Shown here piece after piece: positions 43,735 through 53,232 of a stretch of 64,000 nucleotides of DNA. The stretch lies in assembly GCF_001428545.1 (NCBI RefSeq), contig NZ_LMHZ01000016.1, positions 19,843 through 83,842 of the forward strand, in the 5' to 3' direction. A program made the position numbers and the translations under genes. The notes under the pieces were generated by a model, which was given only the letters and a program-made list of their open reading frames with translations, made no database searches and had not been told where the DNA came from. The DNA is from Noviherbaspirillum sp. Root189 (GTDB lineage Bacteria > Pseudomonadota > Gammaproteobacteria > Burkholderiales > Burkholderiaceae_D). The stretch's first letter is position 1, and every line of letters starts with the position of its first letter.

Positions 43735-44402
43735 ACACCACTGCGCTCTGGCTCATCGTTGTTGTGCTTGGTCTCTATCATGGCATCAACCCGGCAATGG
43801 GATGGCCGCTAGCGGTCGCCAATGGCATGGCGAACCAGCGCGCCAGTTCCGTCTTTACGACCCTGCTGCCATTGGGCGGTGGGCATTTCATGGCGATGGC
43901 CATCGTGCTGGTGCCGTTCGCCTGGCTCAGCTGGTATGTAGAATGGAGCCGTGCCATCCGCATCGGCGCCGGCATGGTCGTGCTGCTGTTTGGCGCTTTC
44001 AAACTGATCAACCGGCGCCACCCGCGCCTGCTGGCGCGCATTCCCCCGACCCGGCTTGCATGGTGGTCGTTCTTGATGGCTACCGCGCATGGAGCAGGAT
44101 TGATGCTGGTGCCGTTCATGCTAGGCCTTTGTGTGACGCCGGCACCCGGCACGAAAGCGGATGCCGTGACGATGGGCCATACCGCCGTGATGACTTATAT
44201 GGCGCGATCGGATCTAGGTACTGCAGTGCTGGTGGCAACGGTGCACACCCTCGCGTCCATTCTGGCCGGCACAGGCGTCGCATGGGTTGTATATCGCTAT
44301 CTCGGCTTGCGCTTCCTGCGGCGTGCCTGGCTTAACCTTGACCTGGTATGGGGCGCAAGTCTGGTCCTTGCCGGAGCAACCGGAATCGGGCTCGCGATGT
44401 GA
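43698..44402 (+). CDS. Polytopic membrane protein linked to the SBP56 gene
   Basis: A 234-residue inner-membrane protein with six or so helices. The first has a conserved-looking GLYHGINPAMGWPLA with His, a second His motif LGGGHFMAMAIVL, and SFLMATAHGAGLMLVPFM a third, a pattern of His in helices reminiscent of metal-handling permeases such as the HupE/UreJ and NicO groups. The start TTG at 43698 has AAGG six bases before it and overlaps the SBP56 gene by 37 bases; a TTG at 43731 giving a four-base overlap is the alternative. Tight coupling suggests it supplies metal to, or acts with, the SBP56 protein. That role is inference. Confidence 0.75.
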   Translation: MLNRFVLLSLSLNTTALWLIVVVLGLYHGINPAMGWPLAVANGMANQRASSVFTTLLPLGGGHFMAMAIVLVPFAWLSWYVEWSRAIRIGAGMVVLLFGAFKLINRRHPRLLARIPPTRLAWWSFLMATAHGAGLMLVPFMLGLCVTPAPGTKADAVTMGHTAVMTYMARSDLGTAVLVATVHTLASILAGTGVAWVVYRYLGLRFLRRAWLNLDLVWGASLVLAGATGIGLAM

Positions 44403-44487
44403 CAGCATCGGCGAATATCATGTTCCGACGCCCTTCGACCGGAATGAACAAAGCTGCCACTATCCTCGCATCGTAGTACGGCGTAGG

Positions 44488-44506
44488 TATGCGCGCATCG
44501 TTGATG
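44488..44506 (+). other. Short match to the integrase (possible fragment)
   Basis: TATGCGCGCATCGTTGATG differs at one base from 63327-63345 in the broken integrase and reads in frame as the same peptide YARIVD. It may be a relic of another copy of the recombinase at the left edge of the catabolic region. Confidence 0.3.
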
Positions 44507-44527
44507 CCTGATCAGGCCTCTGCTGTC

Positions 44528-45301
44528 CTAAAGCACTGCCGAACTGCCGCCGTCCAGATTGATGCTGGTGCCCGTGACATAACTTGCCGCTTCGGAAACG
44601 AGAAAGGCGATCACGTTGGCGGCTTCTTCGGCGCGGCCGACTCGCCCCAGCGGTATGTCTTGCGCGACTTGAGCGTAGAACTGTTCCACCGGAATTCCTG
44701 CCTTAGCCGCCTTCCTTTCATGCTGTCCCGCTTGTATCAGGCCGATGCAGACGGTGTTGACCAGAATGTTGTGCGGTGCGTATTCCTTGGACAGCGCCTT
44801 GGTGAAAGCAAGTCCCGCAGCGCGGGTCACAGTGGTCGGCATGGATTTGGCGCGCGGCTGCTTGGCACCGATATTGGTGACATTCACAATCCGCCCCCAG
44901 CGCTGCTGTTTCATGTAGGGTACCGCCAAGCGTGACAGCCGAATTGCGGCAAACAGCTTCAGCTCAAAGTCGGTTTGCCATTCCTCGTCGGTGACCGATT
45001 CGAATTCGCCGGTAGCGGAAGTGCCGGCATTATTGACGACGATGTCGAGCCCTCCGAACGCTTTGATCGTTTCATTGACCAGCCTGCTGCAATCCTCGGC
45101 GCGGCTGACGTCCGCCTGCACTGCGGCGACTTGGCCGCCTGCGGCACGAATCTCGCCCGCCACCAGATCCAGCAGTTCCCGGCCGCGTGCGGCGACAACG
45201 ACACGTGCGCCCTCATGCGCGAGCCGTAGGGCAACCGCTTTGCCGATGCCCTGAGAGCCGCCGGTGACGAGTGCAACTTTGTCTTTCAATTGCAAATCCA
45301 T
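44528..45301 (-). CDS. SDR-like protein with a degenerate catalytic tetrad
   Basis: A 257-residue Rossmann protein of the short-chain dehydrogenase family with intact cofactor motif (TGGSQGIGKAVALRLA) and NNAG. The catalytic Tyr-x3-Lys is replaced by Thr156-x3-Arg160 (SMPTTVTRAAGLAFTKAL) and the Ser by Asn (VTNIG). This matches a known SDR-like subgroup resembling 3-oxoacyl reductases without the standard tetrad. The SD AGGAAAG precedes its ATG. It follows the mhp operon on the same strand after a 292-base gap that shows nothing else, and could bind NAD(P) and an aromatic-pathway intermediate. Activity is uncertain. Confidence 0.87.
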   Translation of the reverse strand: MDLQLKDKVALVTGGSQGIGKAVALRLAHEGARVVVAARGRELLDLVAGEIRAAGGQVAAVQADVSRAEDCSRLVNETIKAFGGLDIVVNNAGTSATGEFESVTDEEWQTDFELKLFAAIRLSRLAVPYMKQQRWGRIVNVTNIGAKQPRAKSMPTTVTRAAGLAFTKALSKEYAPHNILVNTVCIGLIQAGQHERKAAKAGIPVEQFYAQVAQDIPLGRVGRAEEAANVIAFLVSEAASYVTGTSINLDGGSSAVL

Positions 45302-45593
45302 TTTTCTTTCCTTATCGAGTCATCACGAAGGTCTTCGTTATTTTAAATAAGGTGAAGAATGTCCGCTGCGGGTCGCGTCCCGCGCTTTCGTTCTGTGATA
45401 CCGCCGTCCGGAAAGTGGCGCCGAGCCGCCGCTGGCTCTGGACGCGCATAAGGACGCACGCCGGGGAGAATAAACTGGCGCACGAATGGAAATCGGGCAA
45501 GGCACTTCGTTTAGTTTACCAAACCGGCAGCATCCCAGCCGGTATGTTCTGTCATGGATGGCTGTAAAGCCCCCGATCTGAGAGCTCGCGCTT

Positions 45594-46046
45594 TTAGTCG
45601 CATATGATGTTACTGCTGATCGAGCGCCGTAAAATGATCGGCTTCCCTCCCAGGCGGCGCTTGCACAACCAGTGCGCTAGCGCCGAGTCGAGATGGGTGG
45701 CATGGTTCGGGAACCAGTCGGCCAACGCCTGCACCAAGGCACGGCATACCTCGGTATTGCCCTGAGCAAGCAGTTCCTGCACCTCATGCACCGACTTGAG
45801 CACGGCATCATGTTGCTCGATGTGGCAGTCACGCGGCGGGAAATCGGTGTTGCGCATCCAGGCGTTTTCCTCGCCAAAATGCGCCTGAAGATGCTCTTCC
45901 ATGGCGCCAAGCAGCTCGGGCAGTTCATCATCCCGCGCTGCCTGCAGGCGCGCGATTAGCTGCACGAATTCCTCATGGATCTGATCCATCGGCGCGTAGC
46001 CCAGGATATGGGCATCGCTCCAGTTCAGTGGTCCGTTTTCATTCAT
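45594..46046 (-). CDS. Bacteriohemerythrin
   Basis: A 150-residue oxygen-binding protein with a four-helix bundle and a di-iron site. All seven ligands are present: His24 (HEEF), His56 and Glu60 (HFGEEN), His75 and His79 (HIEQH), His115 and Asp120 (HATHLD). The start at 46046 is preceded by a purine-rich SD-like stretch. It is the last gene of the mhp operon, 14 bases after mhpC, which suggests a link with the oxygen-consuming ring-cleavage step, as oxygen store or sensor. The link is inference. Confidence 0.9.
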   Translation of the reverse strand: MNENGPLNWSDAHILGYAPMDQIHEEFVQLIARLQAARDDELPELLGAMEEHLQAHFGEENAWMRNTDFPPRDCHIEQHDAVLKSVHEVQELLAQGNTEVCRALVQALADWFPNHATHLDSALAHWLCKRRLGGKPIILRRSISSNIICD

Positions 46047-46060
46047 GGCGCTGCCTTGCC

Positions 46061-46930
46061 TTAATGCGTAAGGAAATCCAGCACCATGCGGTTGAAGGTG
46101 TCGGCATGTTCCCACTGTGCCCAATGGCCGCAGCGATTGAAAATGTGCATCTGTGCATTCGGGATGCCGGCGATCAGGCGCAGGCCCACGTCCATGGGCA
46201 CAAAGCGGTCCTCGCGTCCCCAGATGACGAGCGTGGGTGAGGCAATCTCGCCCAGGCGGTGCCCCAGATCGGGGAACTGCTTGGGATTGACCTCGGAACT
46301 CTTGACGAAATTTTCCAGGTGGTCGCGTCGTGCCAGCATGTTGTTCAGGCGCGCCTGGAACAGCTCCTCGGTCAGTTGGCTTGGGTCGTACACGAACACA
46401 TTCATCATGCGCTTGAGGTTCTCGATGGTCGGATCCCGGTAGAGCGCGCCGATCAGCTTGATGCCTTCGGTCGGCATGGCGACGAACTGGCTCGGTCCGC
46501 CGGTGCCGCCGCCCATCAAGATCAGCTTGCCCACGCGCGTCGGGTTGGCCAGTGCAAAGGCCACGGTGCTGTGCGCGCCCATCGAATTGCCGATGATATG
46601 GGCCTTTTCCAGTCCGATGGCATCCATCAGGCCCTTGAGCGAGCGGGCGTTGAGGTCCGAACGTGAACCGCTGTTGACGATAGGATCGCTCTTGCCCCAG
46701 CCCGGGCAGTCGAGCAGGACGACGCGGTAGCCGGCGTTCACCAGCGGCTCGATGTTGCGATTGAAATTGGCCCAGCCGCTGGCGCCCGGTCCGGAGCCGT
46801 GCAGCATGACGACGGTCTCGGCGCCCTGGCCGACGTCGTTGTAGTGCAGCTGGAGATTGAGCTCGCCGTCCTGGATGCGGACCAACTTGCTGGTGGAAGC
46901 TTCGGTCAGCGCGATGTTATTTGCAGACAT
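46061..46930 (-). CDS. mhpC: Meta-cleavage product hydrolase, MhpC-like
   Basis: A 289-residue alpha/beta hydrolase that splits the C-C bond of the ring-fission product (2-hydroxy-6-keto-2,4-dienoate with side chain) to 2-hydroxypentadienoate and an acid. Motifs: oxyanion loop [13 protein letters not shown], nucleophile GNSMGAHS, acid in WGREDRFVP and His in [10 protein letters not shown]. Length equals E. coli MhpC. Of three clustered ATGs, the one at 46930 has AAGGA at the best distance. Fifth gene of the operon. Confidence 0.9.
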   Translation of the reverse strand: MSANNIALTEASTSKLVRIQDGELNLQLHYNDVGQGAETVVMLHGSGPGASGWANFNRNIEPLVNAGYRVVLLDCPGWGKSDPIVNSGSRSDLNARSLKGLMDAIGLEKAHIIGNSMGAHSTVAFALANPTRVGKLILMGGGTGGPSQFVAMPTEGIKLIGALYRDPTIENLKRMMNVFVYDPSQLTEELFQARLNNMLARRDHLENFVKSSEVNPKQFPDLGHRLGEIASPTLVIWGREDRFVPMDVGLRLIAGIPNAQMHIFNRCGHWAQWEHADTFNRMVLDFLTH

Positions 46931-47012
46931 CATCATATCCTTCTTCATTAATTAGTTCATGAGTTCGACGGCCGCCACCGCGGCGGTAGCGACCAACGTC
47001 GGGGCAGGGATC

Positions 47013-48056
47013 TCAGCCCGCCTCGGCCGCGATCGGTTGCACGTGCTCGCGCGCCCTGCACAGATCTAGCGCCACGTCCACAATCATGTCTTCCTGGCCG
47101 CCCACCATGCGGCGCTTGCCCAGTTCCACCAGAATATCGACCACCTTCAGGTCGTACTTCTTCGCTGCCGCTTCCGAATGGCGCAGGAAGCTGGAGTAGA
47201 CGCCCGCATAGCCGAGCGCCAGCGTCTCGCGGTCCACGCGCACCGGGCGGTCCTGCAAGGGGCGCACGATGTCGTCGGCCGCATCCATCAGTTTGTACAA
47301 ATCGCAGCCGTGGTTCCAGCCCATGCGATCGGCCGCGGCGATGAATGCTTCCAGCGGCGCATTGCCCGCTCCAGCGCCCATCCCCGCCAAGCTGGCGTCA
47401 ACACGGTCGCAGCCCTCTTCGACGGCGACGATGGAGTTCGCCACGCCAAGGCTCAGGTTGTGGTGCGCATGCATGCCGGTCTGCGTCTCCGGCTTGAGCA
47501 CATCCTTGAATGCGCGGAACCGGTCGCGCACATCGTTCATGTTCAGCGCGCCGCCCGAATCCACTACATAGCACACGGTAGCGCCATAGCTTTCCATCAG
47601 CTTGGCCTGTTCGGCCAGGCCCTTGGGCGTTTGCATGTGGCTCATCATCAGGAAGCCCACGGCTTCCATGCCGAGGTGGCGCGCGTATTCGATGTGCTGC
47701 CTGGAGACATCGGCCTCCGTGCAGTGCGTTGCCACGCGCACGATGCGGGCGCCGGCATCGTAGGCCGCCTTCAGGTCGTGGACGGTGCCGATGCCTGGTA
47801 ACAGCAGGGTAGCGATCTTGGCATGCTTGACGACGCTGGCCACCGCTTCGATCCATTCGATGTCAGAGTGGGCGCCGAAGCCGTAGTTGAAGCTGCCGCC
47901 TTGCAGGCCGTCGCCATGGGCCACTTCGATGGAGTCAACCTTGGCCTCATCCAGGGCTTTGGCGATCTGCTTGGCTTGCTCGATGCTGTACTGGTGGCGG
48001 ATGGCGTGGCTGCCGTCGCGCAGGGTCACGTCGGAAATGTAGATCTTTTTGTCCAT
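47013..48056 (-). CDS. mhpE: 4-hydroxy-2-oxovalerate aldolase
   Basis: A 347-residue class II pyruvate aldolase of the MhpE/DmpG type that cleaves 4-hydroxy-2-oxovalerate into pyruvate and acetaldehyde. The N-terminal [16 protein letters not shown] contains the metal and catalytic residues, [14 protein letters not shown] the metal-binding His pair. GGAG precedes the ATG at 48056. It forms a channelled complex with the acylating acetaldehyde dehydrogenase encoded 13 bases upstream. Confidence 0.95.
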   Translation of the reverse strand: MDKKIYISDVTLRDGSHAIRHQYSIEQAKQIAKALDEAKVDSIEVAHGDGLQGGSFNYGFGAHSDIEWIEAVASVVKHAKIATLLLPGIGTVHDLKAAYDAGARIVRVATHCTEADVSRQHIEYARHLGMEAVGFLMMSHMQTPKGLAEQAKLMESYGATVCYVVDSGGALNMNDVRDRFRAFKDVLKPETQTGMHAHHNLSLGVANSIVAVEEGCDRVDASLAGMGAGAGNAPLEAFIAAADRMGWNHGCDLYKLMDAADDIVRPLQDRPVRVDRETLALGYAGVYSSFLRHSEAAAKKYDLKVVDILVELGKRRMVGGQEDMIVDVALDLCRAREHVQPIAAEAG

Positions 48057-48069
48057 GTCAGTTTCTCCG

Positions 48070-49026
48070 TCAGGCGGCAAGTGCGCGTTCAGACAGCATG
48101 CGAGCAGCCATCTGCTCGGCCGTGCGCAGGCCGGCGCTGGTCATGATGTCCAGGTTGCCGGCATAGGCGGGCAGGTAGTGGGCGGCGCCTTCGACTTCCA
48201 GGAAGATGGAAGTCTTCAGGCCGCTCATACGGGGGCCGACGCCCGGAATGTTGAGTGGCGCGCCGGCTTCGATGCGGTCGAACTGCACTTTTTGCTTCAG
48301 GCGGTAGCCGGGTACGTAGGCCTGCACGGCGGCGGCCATGCGCTCGACCGATTCCGCAATCTTGTCTTCGTCAGCAAACTCGCTCAAGGTGTAGACCGTG
48401 TCGCGCATGATCAGGGGCGGCTCGGCAGGATTGAGCACGATGATGGCCTTGCCCTTGGACGCGCCGCCCACTGCTTCAATGGCCTTGGATGTGGTTTCCG
48501 TGAATTCGTCGATGTTGGCACGGGTGCCGGGGCCGGCCGACTTGCTGGAGATGGAGGCGATGATTTCGCCGTAGTGCACCTTGGCGACGCGATTGACGGC
48601 GGCCACCATCGGAATGGTCGCTTGACCGCCGCAGGTCACCATGTTGACGTTCAGGGCATCAAGATGGTCTTCGCCGTTGACGACTGGAATGCAGTACGGG
48701 CCGATGGCCGCAGGCGTCAGGTCGATCATGCGAATGCCGGGTTTGATGCCGCGCAGGAAGGCGTCGTTCTTGACGTGGGCGCCGGCGCTGGTGGCGTCGA
48801 ACACGAAGTCGATGTCAGCGAAGTTGGGCAGGCGGCTAAAGCCTTCCACGCCTTCATGAGTGATCGGCACACCCATGCGGGCGGCGCGCGCCAAGCCATC
48901 GGAAGCCGGGTCGATACCGACCATGGCGCCCATTTCGATGTTGATGCCGTGGCGCAGGATCTTGATCATCAAGTCCGTGCCGATGTTGCCGCTGCCGATG
49001 ATGGCAGCCTTGAGTTTTCGGGTCAT
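48070..49026 (-). CDS. mhpF: Acetaldehyde dehydrogenase (acylating)
   Basis: A 318-residue enzyme of the MhpF/DmpF type that turns acetaldehyde, NAD and CoA into acetyl-CoA. The N-terminal Rossmann motif is [14 protein letters not shown] and the nucleophilic Cys sits in [17 protein letters not shown]. Its position next to the aldolase gene fits the known channelling complex. Confidence 0.95.
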   Translation of the reverse strand: MTRKLKAAIIGSGNIGTDLMIKILRHGINIEMGAMVGIDPASDGLARAARMGVPITHEGVEGFSRLPNFADIDFVFDATSAGAHVKNDAFLRGIKPGIRMIDLTPAAIGPYCIPVVNGEDHLDALNVNMVTCGGQATIPMVAAVNRVAKVHYGEIIASISSKSAGPGTRANIDEFTETTSKAIEAVGGASKGKAIIVLNPAEPPLIMRDTVYTLSEFADEDKIAESVERMAAAVQAYVPGYRLKQKVQFDRIEAGAPLNIPGVGPRMSGLKTSIFLEVEGAAHYLPAYAGNLDIMTSAGLRTAEQMAARMLSERALAA

Positions 49027-49051
49027 GGGAATCTCGCGTGTTTTCGGTTAT

Positions 49052-49834
49052 TCATGAGCCAAAGCGTGCGCGCACGCTGCCAACCCCGCTGATGCGGGCT
49101 TCGAAGGCGTCGACGGGTTCCACGGCCACCATCGGGCCCAGAGCGCCGGTCATCACCAGATCGCCCGCACGCAGGGGCTGGCCCAGCGTGGCGAGCTTGC
49201 GTGCCAGCCACACCGCAGCGTTCAGCGGATGGCCTAGGCATGCGCTTCCGCTGCCTTGCGAAACGACGGAGCCTTTGCGTTCGGTGGTCATTTCGCACAG
49301 CTTGAGGTCGAGCCCATCGAGGCGCACAGGCACTGCGCCGAGGACGATCAGACCGCTGGAGGCGTTGTCGGCCACGGTGTCGACGAACTTGATGTTCCAG
49401 TTCGCGATGCGGCTGCCCACGACTTCGATGGCAGGCAGCACGTATGCCGTGGCATTGATGACATCCACCAGCGTGGCATCGGCCAGGTCGAGGTCCCGCT
49501 CGAGCACCAACGCCACTTCGGCTTCGACTTTCGGTTGCAGCGTGCGCGTCCAAGGGATTTCCTCATCATCGCCGTAAATCATGTCGGCGAACAGCGTGCC
49601 GAAGTCAGGTTGGTCGACGCCCAGCTGTTTCTGGACGGCGGGGGACGTCAAGCCGATCTTGCGGCCCACGATGCGACGGCCTTGCGCCTGGGCGTGGCGT
49701 ACATTGGCCAACTGCACCGCATAGGCGTCGTCACCGTTGGTAATCTCGTCGCGCAGGGGCGCGATCGGGGTACGGGTCTGCTCGGCATTGCGCAGCCGTT
49801 CGGCCCATGCATTGATCTGTTCGTTGGTACTCAA
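49052..49834 (-). CDS. mhpD: 2-keto-4-pentenoate (2-hydroxypentadienoate) hydratase
   Basis: A 260-residue enzyme of the fumarylacetoacetase-like fold that hydrates 2-hydroxypenta-2,4-dienoate to 4-hydroxy-2-oxovalerate. Typical segments are [23 protein letters not shown] and the metal site [25 protein letters not shown] precedes the ATG. It lies between the ring-cleavage dioxygenase and the acetaldehyde dehydrogenase genes with only 9 and 25 bases of spacing. Confidence 0.94.
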   Translation of the reverse strand: MSTNEQINAWAERLRNAEQTRTPIAPLRDEITNGDDAYAVQLANVRHAQAQGRRIVGRKIGLTSPAVQKQLGVDQPDFGTLFADMIYGDDEEIPWTRTLQPKVEAEVALVLERDLDLADATLVDVINATAYVLPAIEVVGSRIANWNIKFVDTVADNASSGLIVLGAVPVRLDGLDLKLCEMTTERKGSVVSQGSGSACLGHPLNAAVWLARKLATLGQPLRAGDLVMTGALGPMVAVEPVDAFEARISGVGSVRARFGS

Positions 49835-49843
49835 AAGATTCTC

Positions 49844-50803
49844 CTAGGTTTGCGTGTCTGCGGTGTGCATGAACAGGATTCCATAGCCCGCGATCAGCTC
49901 GGGAATGGCTTGGTAGTAACGTAGTAAGCAGGGCAGGCGGTGATTGGCCGGCAACGCCGCGCGCGCAACCAGCCATGTTTTGGATTCGTGCGCGGACAGA
50001 CCTGCATCCTGCTCGATCGATTCTTCTTGCAGCTGCGTCAGACGGTCCAGCTCGCCGGACTCCAGCGCGTCCATCCAGCGGGCATCCCATTCGGGGTTGA
50101 GCGGTTTCATGTTGGACGTTCCGTTTGCGAGAGCCATGCCGGCGGCCATCACGCGCTTGGTTTTGGCGTCGCGTTCGGCTTGCGTGGGCTCCCGTTTGAC
50201 GGTAATGCGTTCGCGTATATCGGGGTCCGGGTGAGCCAAGGTGGGCACCGGTGGCTCATGGGATAGTCCCCCGGACCCGATCAAAAGCGTGCGGCGTGGT
50301 TCGTCGTTCAAAAAGCGGCCGATTGCTTCCCCCAATTGGCGACAGCGTCGCAGGCGTGCAATCCCCGGCTGTGCAACGGCATTGAGGAAGATCGGGATCA
50401 CCGGCGGTGTCGCGAGGCCGCCCCAGATAAACTGGAGCGCCTGCACAAAACCGTGATCCACCTGCATACGCCTGGACACTGCAATGTCAAAATCGTCATC
50501 CATCAAGTGCCCGGCCAGAGCTAATGCTGCCGATTCCTCGACGTTGAGGTTGCCTGGAGGGGTCAGGTAATCACCCACTGAGGTGGCTTGGCTGCCGATA
50601 CAAAACGGAGGCATCAACTCATTGAAAAATCCATTGTAATGGTCCGGTCCAATGAGCACGACGAGCTCGGGATCAAAGGTCGCGACCTGCTCGCGAAGCC
50701 GGGCAATGGCGTCCTGCATATCCTTTTCGAGTTCGCTGCCGATCGGGTTAAGTCCGAACAGCGGCGAATGCGACATACCCAGGAAGGCACGTTTTGCTTT
50801 CAT
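49844..50803 (-). CDS. mhpB: Extradiol ring-cleavage dioxygenase, MhpB-like (LigB superfamily)
   Basis: A 319-residue class III extradiol dioxygenase that opens a 2,3-dihydroxylated ring bearing an acidic side chain, with Fe(II) and O2. Visible family segments: FLGMSHSPLFGLNP, LIGPDHYNGFFNELMPPFCIG, QVDHGFVQALQFIWG and IGSGGLSHEPPVPTL, with His residues acting as iron ligand and acid/base. Length agrees with E. coli MhpB. The start at 50803 follows GAGGAGAGG. First gene of the minus-strand catabolic operon, driven from the operator-containing divergent region. Confidence 0.92.
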   Translation of the reverse strand: MKAKRAFLGMSHSPLFGLNPIGSELEKDMQDAIARLREQVATFDPELVVLIGPDHYNGFFNELMPPFCIGSQATSVGDYLTPPGNLNVEESAALALAGHLMDDDFDIAVSRRMQVDHGFVQALQFIWGGLATPPVIPIFLNAVAQPGIARLRRCRQLGEAIGRFLNDEPRRTLLIGSGGLSHEPPVPTLAHPDPDIRERITVKREPTQAERDAKTKRVMAAGMALANGTSNMKPLNPEWDARWMDALESGELDRLTQLQEESIEQDAGLSAHESKTWLVARAALPANHRLPCLLRYYQAIPELIAGYGILFMHTADTQT

Positions 50804-51013
50804 GTCTGCCTCTCCTCGCCTAACGCAGATTAACGCTTGCGTTGCAGAATTGATCATTCAAATCATCAAGGCGCGTGAGATCGGCGTCCAAGTGCGGAGC
50901 TTCGAAATTGGGGACGGATAGTTTGATCATATGGGTGTCCGGTGCAAACGAATAGTCGGGCGGCTAAATGCCTTTCAGGCCAGCTAAATATACTGTTTAA
51001 CGCCCTCCGATAG

Positions 51014-51030
51014 GGTGCACACTGCGCACC
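51014..51030. promoter_or_regulatory. IclR-type operator, copy 1
   Basis: GGTGCACACTGCGCACC, an imperfect 17-bp palindrome. Its reverse complement matches copy 2 at 15 of 17 positions. Size and symmetry are those of sites bound by IclR regulators such as MhpR. Confidence 0.6.
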
Positions 51031-51096
51031 ACAACAGATGTCGCCATTGCAAAAAATCAAGAAAAAATACGCCGCAAAGCCCTGTGGCTGCTAGCG

Positions 51097-51113
51097 GGTG
51101 CGCATTGTGCACT
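51097..51113. promoter_or_regulatory. IclR-type operator, copy 2
   Basis: GGTGCGCATTGTGCACT, an imperfect 17-bp palindrome 83 bases (about eight helical turns) from copy 1, i.e. on the same DNA face, and 75 bases before the dioxygenase start. Confidence 0.6.
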
Positions 51114-51187
51114 CAAATCGTCGTTCATATTGCTTCCGGCGGATGCAGGTCATAGGATTCACACACTTGTTAAAGGAGATGACCGCA

Positions 51188-52456
51188 ATGAACGCGAGAT
51201 TGGATACCAGCCCCTTCGCCTCCATGGTGGATGAGCAACCTTACGAATTCCGCGTGGCGACCAGCGCCTACCGTGGTCCCGAAACTTTTGCGCAGGAAAT
51301 GCAGCAGATCTTCTATAAGACCTGGATCTACCTGTGCCATGAAAGCGAGATCGCCAACCCTGGCGACTTCAAGTCCACCCAGATCGGTACCCGTCCCGTG
51401 ATCGTGTCCAGGGGACGCGAGGGAGGTATTCACGCCGTCCTGAACGCCTGTACCCATCGCGGCGCGACCATCTGCCGGGAAGAAAAGGGCAACACCCGTG
51501 CCTTTGTGTGCCCCTACCACGGCTGGTCGTTCCGCCCGTCGGGCGAATTGATTGGCATTCCCGACGAGGCGCGCTACCACGAGAACTTCGATAAATCCGA
51601 CAAGAACCTCAAGCCTCTACCGCGGATCGCCTCCTACGGCGGACTGGTGTTTGGCTCGTTCAACCCGGACGTCGAAGACCTGGAAACCTTCCTGGGCGGC
51701 GCCAAGCAGCACATTGACATCTGGCTCAGGCGCACCGCGGGCGGCACCTACAAAGTCGCCACTTCGCACAAATACGGCTACCAGGGCAACTGGAAGTTCC
51801 AGACTGAAAATGTCTATGACGGCTACCATCCCGGCTTTGTTCATCGCTCGGCCTTCAATACCGTGCGCAAGTTCGAAGGTTCGTTCGAGAACCGGGAACT
51901 GAATGCGTCGGTGCGCCAACAGGGCTTCACCCGCGGCTATCCCGAAGGCCACGGCACGCTGGAAGCCGGCGCTCCTTTGGAATCCGGCGGCATTGATCCC
52001 GCCGTCCGGCAAGCCTATAACGACAAGCTCGCCGCTCTTTATGGTGCCGAAGGCGCGGCGGAAGCGCTGACCAATCGCCAGTTTTTGATTTTCCCGAACC
52101 TGGTCATTTTTGACTTCAACATTCGCGTGGTGCAACCGATCTCTCACGATTGCACGGATGTGTATTCGTACCCATTGCTGATTGAAGGCGCGCATGACGA
52201 CATCAATAGCAACCGCATGTTGGACGCGCAAACGCGAGTAGGTACCGCCGGCATCCTGTCGGCCGACGACATCGACGTCTTTGCAGGCGCTCAGAATGCA
52301 CTGAAGACCGAGGTTGTCGAGTGGATTACGCTCAGCCGCGGCTTGGGCAAGGAAGAGATCAAGCCCGATGGCGAACGGGTCGGCGTCTACAGCGACGAAG
52401 CGCCGCAACGCGCTTTCTGGCGCAAATGGCGCGACCTGATGACTTCCGCCTCTTAA
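51188..52456 (+). CDS. Rieske ring-hydroxylating dioxygenase, large subunit
   Basis: A 422-residue alpha subunit that adds O2 to an aromatic ring to give a cis-dihydrodiol. Rieske ligands are Cys88-x-His90 (NACTHRGATIC) and Cys108-x2-His111 (CPYHGW); the mononuclear iron site is Asp211, His214 and His219 in ENVYDGYHPGFVH. The sequence looks closest to the benzoate/toluate (BenA/XylX) branch rather than HcaE. The ATG at 51188 has AAGGAG upstream. With the beta subunit gene following, it forms an alpha3beta3-type enzyme. The substrate is not known; the downstream meta pathway suggests an aromatic acid with a side chain. Confidence 0.92.
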   Translation: MNARLDTSPFASMVDEQPYEFRVATSAYRGPETFAQEMQQIFYKTWIYLCHESEIANPGDFKSTQIGTRPVIVSRGREGGIHAVLNACTHRGATICREEKGNTRAFVCPYHGWSFRPSGELIGIPDEARYHENFDKSDKNLKPLPRIASYGGLVFGSFNPDVEDLETFLGGAKQHIDIWLRRTAGGTYKVATSHKYGYQGNWKFQTENVYDGYHPGFVHRSAFNTVRKFEGSFENRELNASVRQQGFTRGYPEGHGTLEAGAPLESGGIDPAVRQAYNDKLAALYGAEGAAEALTNRQFLIFPNLVIFDFNIRVVQPISHDCTDVYSYPLLIEGAHDDINSNRMLDAQTRVGTAGILSADDIDVFAGAQNALKTEVVEWITLSRGLGKEEIKPDGERVGVYSDEAPQRAFWRKWRDLMTSAS

Positions 52457-52484
52457 GCACTTGCCGGATTCCCAAGGAGACCCC

Positions 52485-52970
52485 ATGACCCACCCCGTCC
52501 AGAAACTTATCCTGCGCGAAGCCCGTCTGCTCGACGAAAATCGCCTCGACGACTGGCTCGCGCTCTACCTCGAGGACGCCAGCTACTGGGTGCCGATCGA
52601 CGAAAACGCCGATCCACTCAAAGAATCGTCCATCATTTACGACAACCATTCCCGATTGGCCATGCGGGTCGAGCAGATCATGCGCCAGAACCGCGTTGCG
52701 CAGAACCCGGGATCGCACACGTTGCGCATGGTGTCGAACATCGACATCGAGGATGTCGATGCCGCCACCGCCACCGCCACCTTTGCGTTGCTGCTGACCG
52801 AAGTGCGCTCCGGCGACTGGCGTCAGCAGGGGCTCGGTGAAATGCGCCTGTTCCCCGGCCACTGCAAAGTAGTGTGCAAAAAGGTAGGCGACGACTGGAA
52901 GATCCAGCACAAGACGATCGTGCTGCTGAACCGCAAACAGCCGATCGTGGGACTATCCTTCATCCTCTGA
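52485..52970 (+). CDS. Rieske ring-hydroxylating dioxygenase, small subunit
   Basis: A 161-residue beta subunit with the SnoaL/NTF2-like fold (REARLLDENRLDDWLALYLEDASYWVPID at the start and TFALLLTEVRSGDWRQQGLGEMRLF). It has no cofactor and stabilises the alpha subunit. AAGGAG precedes the ATG at 52485; 28 bases separate it from the alpha gene. The following 52971-53232 is non-coding. Confidence 0.92.
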   Translation: MTHPVQKLILREARLLDENRLDDWLALYLEDASYWVPIDENADPLKESSIIYDNHSRLAMRVEQIMRQNRVAQNPGSHTLRMVSNIDIEDVDAATATATFALLLTEVRSGDWRQQGLGEMRLFPGHCKVVCKKVGDDWKIQHKTIVLLNRKQPIVGLSFIL

Positions 52971-53232
52971 TTGATGTAATGCCTGGCATGCCGCTTGAAA
53001 AGGCGGCATGAACAGGCGGATATAGTTTTTGGTTTTAAGCAATCAATTCCTTTTTGCCAGCACAGGCCACCTTGCCCGAGGTTGAAACAGAGTATGCGCG
53101 GCATAGGCCAACGGCCATGCCCGGTTCCTCAAACAACGTTGGCCGCCTTGCATGCGTTTGTTAACTAACCGTACGGGCAACCTCATCCAATCCTTCAACA
53201 CCGCCCGCAACTGAATCAGGAGACTCGGTATC

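Larger units (their letters stand above)
50804..51187. promoter_or_regulatory. Divergent promoter region of the aromatic catabolic operons
   Basis: This 384-base stretch separates the mhp-like operon from the Rieske dioxygenase operon. It is AT-richer than the flanks and includes two operator-like palindromes (51014-51030 and 51097-51113). No gene is seen in it. Confidence 0.7.

Noticed and set aside
48049..49092. Long + strand open frame (347 codons)
   Set aside because: Antisense to mhpF and its neighbours; no domain and Gly/His-rich shadow composition.
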